Assembly (NCBI GenBank): GCA_015680685.1
Contig: MNCI01000967.1
Span: forward strand, 188,964 to 252,963
Direction of reading: 5' to 3'
Source: Gnetum montanum
Taxonomy: Eukaryota; Streptophyta; Gnetopsida; Gnetales; Gnetaceae
Length of the DNA stretch: 64,000 bases
Numbering within the stretch: position 1 is the stretch's first letter; each line of letters starts with the position of its first letter. The notes beneath the pieces are model-generated. The model made no database searches. It was not told where the DNA came from and worked only from the letters and a program-made list of their open reading frames with translations. The translations under genes and the position numbers were made by a program. Positions 57,586 to 64,000 of the stretch are shown here, piece after piece.

Positions 57586-59114
57586 TGAAACACTCCAAAA
57601 TTCAAAGACATTCTTGCTTCACCAGATCTTCGCAAAACACGCAGCGTTATGATAGTTCTTCAGGAGATGGATGCTCTAATTTTTAGATTATCTACTTTGG
57701 CAAGTTTTCTAAGTCAAGGAGTCTTGCTACGCTACGCTATGGCATGTAGTATAGCAAACTTTAGAAGACGTTTGTAGAAGCACAATGCTACGCTATGCTA
57801 CACAACGTAGCACAACATAGCAAAAGCTGGACGGTCAGTCCGTTCGCTCAACTTCAAGTCCTTCAGCAATGTCTCCTTCCATCAGAAAGTAGCGAACTTA
57901 GCCAAAATCAGGTCATGTTTTCTGCTATGCTACACTAAGCTACATGGCGCAGCGAGACATAGTAATTTTGCAGAAGTTGACAGAAGGAAACTCAAAGGGT
58001 GGGATCAGCATTCGCAATCTTCGTAGTGCAAAGAGGAAAATTTTGCAGATTGATGACATTTTTTACGACTAAGGTTAGTTGCTATGCTACGCTATGGTAT
58101 GTAGCATAGCATAGCGTAACAAACATACAATGAACAACCTACACATTTCAAAGGCTTTCTACACATGTAGCAAGACATGTAACAAGACATTACGCTATGC
58201 CAACGTGCTATGCTACAGAGCAGAGCAAAGTGACAAGCGGTTACGCGACATAAATACACCTCATCTAATTGCACCATTGCTTTGATAGTGTAATTACGAC
58301 ATGGTAGGTTTGTAATTATGGCATGGCAGGCTTGCCCAAAGGTCATGCAGGCACGCACAGCATAGATAGGTCAGCATAGGCCCAAGGCATGTGGCATCCA
58401 AACCATATCTTTTGCACATCCTTGGTCCTATAAATACTCCAATGAACAATGCTAAAAGATATTTTTCATAATTTTGGCATCCCCCTTTTTCAAATATTTT
58501 TAGTCCCCAATCTATTTCCTCTGCAATTTGGTTGGCTAATAGTCTGGTTGGTTGACAAGCAAAAGTTGGCACTGTAATCTCAAGCATTGTAAGCTTTCTG
58601 TTTAACATTGTAAACAGTTAGCATTTTTTAGTTGGCATTCTCTTCTACTCCTTTCTACCACCTTGGTAGCACTTTGCATTGTTAACGATTGAGTCCATGT
58701 TCAAGCACACAACCCTCTTGCTCTACACATCTTGGTTACTCTCAGGATCTCTGCATTTCCTAGCACTGTGCAACCGATTGTACCCATCTTGATAGAGCGA
58801 GGTCATAGCTTTGAAGTGGTGCATTTTTCTAACTGCATTTTTACATTATCTTCTATTTACTATTGCATTTTACATTGTTTTCTGTTTCTTTTGCATTTAT
58901 GCATTACTTTGCATTGTTAGTCTTGTTTTCAAGTCACACGTTGCAAAAGGTTATATAGACACCGACTAAGTCCCTGTCTGATCGACCAGACCATTTAGGG
59001 CATCCCATTTCCATCCCATCCAGCATGGCCCTCCCATGAAAATGCGATTAAGACTGTCAACGGCTGATGACCCCTCGGCGTTTTTTTCAGTTGCCGACGT
59101 TTTTGATTGCTACA
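57586..59114 (+). repeat. T8 3' LTR (1529 bp)
   Basis: It starts TGAAACACTCC and ends TGATTGCTACA, followed by CCTAC. The TATA box lies in CCTATAAATACTCC (about 58428). The GCTACGCTATGC motifs recur at 57725-57830 and 58080-58215. Confidence 0.9.
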
Positions 59115-60950
59115 CCTACATCATAGCCCTTAGGCACTTGGCTAATGATGTTAATATGTACATCAAGGAATTTAGGGTCTATGGATACTTAGTCATCAAC
59201 AAGTAAATTTGTAAGTTGTACCAGTCTAGCTTGAACATTTGTTGAGGATTAAGAAATGGAAGGAAGGTCAAACTCCATGGTTATGGATTTCCATTAGGCT
59301 ATTCAGCTACTTTTGTAGATGTTGATCATTATGGATTTGAGTATGTTATCTTTACAAATGATGTTGACTTGGCTTTTGTAGAGGTAGTATCTCCACTTCT
59401 TCAATGAGAAGACTAGTACTAGAAAATACTTGCCCACTTCAATGTATCGGTCTCATGGGTAACTAATCCATGGCAAAGATAGTATACTAGTATCTTTGCT
59501 CCATCATCATGTTTCTAATAGAGTAGAGAGGAAATGGATGTATCAAGAATGACAAGGTAGATGTAAAATAGTTTTTTCTATTGTGGAGGATAGACCATTG
59601 GTAGGTATGTCAACTCTTTCTTAAGGTTTTCAAAGGCCTCTTGGCATTGAGCCATTTACTTATAGTAAATCTCTTTCTCAAGAAAGTGTTGCATGAGGTA
59701 TAACTTATTCATAAGCCTAGTAATGAACCTACAAATAAATTGTAATATGCCTTTTAACCCCCAAAGCTTGTTAAGGTTGGTAGGCCTTGCTAATTTGGAA
59801 ATGGCCTTAACCATATCAGGATCAACACGTGTCACTACTTTAGATACTACAAAGCCAAGCTTCTTATTGGTCTTGACGTTGAAGATACATTTCTTAGGAT
59901 TGAAGCTAAGATCATACTTGTGGCATCATTTAAGCATAAGATATTGGTCATTAGCATGGTCACCTACCACTTTGAACTTAAGAACTATGTTTTCTATGTA
60001 ATCATTAAGAAAACCTAGCATGTAATCGCTGGAGATACATGTTGTGGCTCATTGATAGGTTTCTCCTACATTCTTAAGGCCAAAGGGCATCATAGTGTAG
60101 CAAAAGGTACCCCAAGGAATCATGAAGGCCATGCTAAGTTGATGTTTTTGGTTAATCCTAATTTAGTTATATCCTAAGAACCCGTCTATAAAGGACAACA
60201 AGTCATGTCCAACCGTAGTATCGATAAGTTGATCAATACTAGGCAAAGGGAAGTCATCCTTGATAGTCACCTTATTTAGGTCTCATATATTAATGCAAAT
60301 ATGGATACTCCTATTTTTCTTGGAGACTATCACTATGTTGGACACCCATTCTGTGTAGTCAATAACCCTAATGAAACCAACTTGGTAGAGCTTTGAGATC
60401 TCATCATGAATTGCCAAGGCCAAATCAGGTCTAATCTTGCATAATTTTTACTTTACTAGTCTAATGCTAGGATCTAGTATGATGTTGTGCTAGACTAAAC
60501 ATGAGTCTAGACTTGGCATATCTTCATATGACTAGGTGATGCCCTTAATATTGCCCTGTAGGACCTTGGTGATCTCTTAAGCCTTTTGAGGTTCTAGTGA
60601 GGAACTTAGTTTAAGGGTTTTCTCCTTAGCACTATGTGTTGTGATAGGAGCCTCAAATAGAGAGTCTTCTGTTATGTTGTCTACCTCTAAGTCAAGGGTT
60701 TTGACTAGGTTTTCATGCCATTCTAGAGGTTTCTCTATTGAGGCTATGTGGTTGACAAGACTCTTAGGCTCAAGATTTAGGCAATTAGGGTTAACACATC
60801 ATTATACATCACCATGGGATCCATGTAGGTACAAGGGTAAATTGATCTACTCCTAGGTACTCATACTTCAGTCTTGCATGTCAACCAAAAGTGTATTAAG
60901 TGACACCTAGGTAAAAGTGAAAACAAAAATGATAAAATGCCATAAAGCTA
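59115..60950 (-). pseudogene. T7 RT, RNase H and upstream half of the second RNase H
   Basis: On the minus strand from about 60850: a DLEVDNITEDSLFEA block, YQVGFIRVIDYTEWVSNIV, ICINI-DLNKVTIKDDFPLP, SFIDGFLGYN and MIPWGTFCYTMMPFGLKNVG, all like T8. The catalytic motif reads YIEN (about 60000). NPKKCIFNVKT and a thumb follow, then a decayed RNase H (59700-59270). The final segment (59190-59115) is the start of the second RNase H and meets the T8 LTR; its frame resumes at 41013. RT copies RNA to DNA, RNase H removes the RNA. Confidence 0.8.
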
Positions 60951-61084
60951 TGTAAATACATGCTATTCTAATGCAAATAATGTCATCCAAGGTTGTAGAT
61001 GGAGTAAAAAAAAAAGTAAAGAAAGTGAAATAAGTAGAAAATAAGATTTAAACAAAGGGAATTATGAGACATAAGGCTACAAAT

Positions 61085-61165
61085 GCAAGTTTTGCCAATT
61101 TAAGGCCTTAGCGGGCCATGATGCCAATTTAAGGCTATAGCAGGCCATGGTTACAAGGTTTTAAA
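61085..61165 (-). repeat. T7 boundary motif array, RT side
   Basis: Two to three units with GCCAATTTAAGGCC and GCGGGCCATGATGC (plus strand), the same motif as 39044-39265, upstream of T7 RT. T8 has its array at 52195 in the matching position. Confidence 0.65.
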
Positions 61166-61539
61166 CAATGGTCAAGGAAGGTCAAACCCACTATTTGATA
61201 CCAATCCAAGGATAAGTAGAGGTAAATAAGACTATAATAAGACAAATAAGAAAAATAAAACTTTGTAAAGGACATAAGAAGGTCAACAAGGTCAACAATG
61301 CAATAGTAGGCCAAAAACAAGTCAAAACATCAAGTTATAAGGCTAAATCAAGTAAAACATGCTACATATGGTGGAACTTGGCTAACATAGGTAAAAAAGG
61401 GTTAGATTTTTCTAGTTTTATGCCTTATAGAGGTGTATTTTAAGGCTACAAGGCTGTTAGGTAGGTTTGGACATCAATCAGGGTTGTTTCTGGGCTATTT
61501 AGACTTAGAAATTAAGAGTTTTGAGGCTTCCACACTAGG
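61166..61539. other. T7 spacer, no gene
   Basis: A-rich on the plus strand with no supported frame. Confidence 0.4.
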
Positions 61540-64000
61540 CCCCCCTTGTTTTCATGCTAGCCAATGTGGAGGTAGGGACCCTTAGTGTGGAAACTCAGGA
61601 TAGTATGTTTTGGGACCTCCATAATCCAAAATTGAGGTTCTAAGGCCTTTTGAAGATAACATAGGACTAGATCTATCAAAATTGGGCACTCTAGAGGTTG
61701 ATAAAGGCAATAAAGTAGGTTTTGAAGCTTAACTCCCCAATTTCCATGCCAGCTAGCATGGAAGGAAGTGGGCTCAGTGTGGAAGATCAAGATCCAAGTA
61801 AAAATAAGATCAAAAAAGGTCAAACTGGCATTTGAAACCTAGATCTAAGAGTTGTGCATCCCCTAGCTTTGTTTTTAGGCCATTTGAGTCAATTTTGAAT
61901 GTCAAAAGAAGTTGAAATTACTTTCTCCCATTCTTCCATGTGGAGAACAACATTGCTAGAATGGAAGAAATGAGGGACAATTATTTTATGATTTTGGAAT
62001 TGTTTGGAAGTACATCAACTAGGTTTTTATGCTCCTAGGACTATAGGTCATGATTTCCCAAGTTTTTGGGTAGTTTTAGTTATGTTTAGAGGTCATTTAA
62101 GGGTATATAAGGTTTCACCCCCTTATTTCCATGCTGGAATAGTTGCTCCAACATGGAGTACTAGAAGAGATAAGTTTTGAGAACCAAAATAAAGTCAAAT
62201 AAGCGTAATCTCAAGGCTATGAGGTCCTAGGATTTTTTGGCATAGATTATTAATCTGTAGGAGTGTCAGCTTCTTACTAAAAGTGGAAAAGAAGCTTTCC
62301 CCTTATTTTCATGCTACCCAACATGGAAGGAGCCATCCCTAGCATGGATGGAATAAGAATCCTAGATCTAGGTCAATTTGGATCACAATCAACTATGCAT
62401 GTCATCTCCTAGAGTTATTGAGGTCAAGAGCTAGAGTTTTAGGTCAAAATTTGGTAGTTTTGGTGTTACTAAGTGGTTTTTGGGCTTTTTCCTTTTCTTT
62501 CACATGGGGGGTGAAGTGCCTAGCATGGATCCAATTGGGGAGATCAAGAGGAATAGCTTTTTGGTTATTTGGGATCAGTTTTGCAAGGTTTGAGAGCTTT
62601 GGAAGGTGCAAACATGGTCCTATAGTGCATGTAAGGTTGTAGGATGTATGTTTGAGGTGCCTAGGGGCTATTTTGGAGTCCCCCCAATGTTCCTCCTACT
62701 TCAACACTAGCTAGAATGGAAGAGGTGGCTTCCAATGTGGTGGAACTAGGGGACTCTACTTTTTGCTATTCTTTGTTACCTTTGACCATGCATGTGGGTC
62801 TCTAGGGTTGCTAGCATTAATAGTTGATACCTAGGATCAAAATATGGTCATTTTGAGGGTTGTAAGAGTGTATTTAGGCTTACCCATTTTCATCCACACT
62901 AGGGCTAGGATGCTTAGTATGGATGGAGTCCTCCTTAGCATGAAAACTCTAAGGGGGGAAAGTTTGGGTTATTTAAGGTGACTTCTGCAAAGGTTGACTT
63001 GGTTTTAGAAGTTATTTTTCATGCAAACTTCAATAGTTCTGGCTTCTCCCCTTTCATTCACACTAGGGATAGGATGATCAGTGTGGATGAGGTCCTCCCC
63101 AATGTGGAAGAATGTAATGGGGTTTATTTTTATTGATTTTTGACATTTTGGTGGCTTCCAAAGATTCTATCAAAGTTCTAGTGTTAGTACAAGATAGTTA
63201 GACATTATTTTTTTGGCATCTGGGATCTTCCAATGATCCTTCTAGCTACATCCACCTTGTTTCCATGCTGAGTAGTATGGAAGAGGTCTCCCCTAGTGTG
63301 AAAAAACCTTAGGATGTTAGATCTAGGCTACTTTGATAGCCAATTAATTGTGCATGTTAGCTCCTAGGGTTGCCAATGTTGACATTAAATACTTGGTGTT
63401 AAGATTCACTCATTTGGAGGCTTCAAGGTTTCTCATGTAATCAACCCTTACTCTTCCACACTGATCATGATGAATCTAGTTTGGATGATAGGTTTGTGCC
63501 ATTTTTAACTACTTTTGAGGCATTCTAAAGTTCTAGAGGATTCTGATAAGGTTTAGGGATCACTGGAGTAGGTTATTTGGCTATTTTAGGTTATAACCTA
63601 GGTTTTCTTGCATACCCCCTAGGTTTCCATGTTGGCTCTATGTTGGGTAGTATGAAGGGAGGATTCATGAGCATGGAATAGGCTATGGGTGCAAAATTGC
63701 CTTGTTCTATGGTTAATCTAGGCTATCGAAGGTTGTGAGGGAGTGCTAGGCTTGAGAAATGACTACTAGGTGTCAATTTAGGTAATTTTGGTCCCCCATC
63801 CATCCATGTTGTGGCTAGGATGCTTAATGTTTATGAGGCCTCCCCATGTGTGGAACCACAAAATCCCAAGGTTTCAAGTACTTTTGACTAGATTTGGGGA
63901 GGTTTCAGGTTTGTCAGGGGTGCTTGGAGGGGTTTAGGGTCATGTGGGCCTACTTTGAGGGTCAAACATGGCCTACATGAGTGTTGGGAGGTAAGCATGA
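61540..64000. repeat. Diverged tandem array, period about 190 bp, at the extra-ORF locus of T7
   Basis: A core like TTTCCATGCTAGCTAGCATG followed by GAAG and, 20-30 bp on, CCCTAGTGTGGAA recurs at about 61550, 61741, 61931, 62125, 62305, 62494, 62695, 62888, 63052, 63259, 63452, 63621 and 63799. Spacing is 164-207 bp, mean near 187. Units are strongly diverged; the core CATGCTAGCTAGCATG is a palindrome, nearly complete at 61744. The array reaches the window end. Similar core phrases occur in the T7 LTR. Confidence 0.7.

Larger units (their letters stand above)
41014..59114 (+). mobile_element. T8: complete Tat-like retrotransposon with an antisense gene
   Basis: LTRs 41014-42535 and 57586-59114 are flanked by a perfect CCTAC duplication (41009-41013 and 59115-59119). 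Order: primer site, leader with three 165-bp repeats, gag-protease in one frame, motif array, antisense multi-exon gene, motif array, RT, RNase H, second RNase H, integrase, motif array, polypurine tract. The two RNase H domains and LTR features place it in the Tat lineage. It sits in T7 and is younger than it. Confidence 0.9.
36733..64000 (-). mobile_element. T7: Tat-like Ty3/gypsy element, host of T8, continues past the window
   Basis: Read right to left: a 190-bp repeat array, motif array, RT, RNase H, a second RNase H split by T8, integrase, motif array, polypurine tract and 3' LTR (38176-36733). Gag, protease and the 5' LTR lie right of the window. The order and protein blocks match T8. 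The 5 bp left of it, CTCCT, would be one target duplication. Confidence 0.8.

Noticed and set aside
62418-62642. 74-codon hydrophobic frame in the T7 array
   Set aside because: It spans unit boundaries of the 190-bp array and does not recur in other units.
61540-64000. CRISPR-like or centromeric satellite reading of the array
   Set aside because: Units are too long and diverged for CRISPR; centromere role cannot be judged from sequence, so only a tandem repeat is claimed.

Overview
The window looks like intergenic DNA from a plant with a large genome, plausibly a gymnosperm, although the lineage cannot be fixed from sequence alone. It is almost wholly old, nested LTR retrotransposons of the Ty3/gypsy superfamily. 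I see no intact host gene, tRNA, rRNA or CRISPR array. Most coding remnants keep one frame for long distances but carry many stops of the kind C-to-T or G-to-A decay produces. One ambiguous base lies at 8830, so this is draft assembly.

I label eight elements T1 to T8. T1 (1-2846, minus) is the 5' end of a Tat-like element: LTR 1460-2846, primer-binding site, start of gag. T2 (2847-5425, minus) is a gag fragment of an Athila-like family. T3 (5426-32508, plus) is an Athila-like element with gag but no recognisable pol. Two elements sit inside it: T4 (6881-19853, plus; target duplication ACATC) with gag, protease, RT, RNase H, integrase and an extra ORF, and T5 (22093-29912, minus; target duplication TATGT) with gag and an extra ORF but no pol. 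T6 (32509-36732, plus) breaks the 3' LTR of T3; it is a chromovirus-like LTR, gag and start of protease. T7 (36733 to beyond the window, minus) interrupts T6. T8 (41014-59114, plus; target duplication CCTAC) is a complete Tat-like element inserted inside the second RNase H domain of T7; the T7 frame resumes exactly across the gap.

T3, T4 and T5 share LTR ends (TGATGA...TCATCA), a GGGGGTA-like polypurine tract and a tRNA-Asp-type primer site. T1, T7 and T8 share another primer site, related LTR ends and, in T7 and T8, two RNase H domains.

The most interesting part is the extra-ORF (aORF) locus. In T8 the 6-kb spacer between protease and RT holds an antisense gene with a TATA box, about nine exons with GT-AG borders that mostly keep frame, and an AATAAA signal; one exon looks like an FCP1/HAD-type phosphatase domain. 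In T4 and T5 the extra ORF is in sense orientation, resembles the putative plant transposon protein domain, and is preceded by a degraded copy of that element's own LTR promoter module. Tandem motifs ending in AAACTAGCA mark gene boundaries in T7 and T8. An array of about 190-bp units fills the corresponding locus of T7. A GDSL lipase pseudogene fragment lies in the leader of T4.
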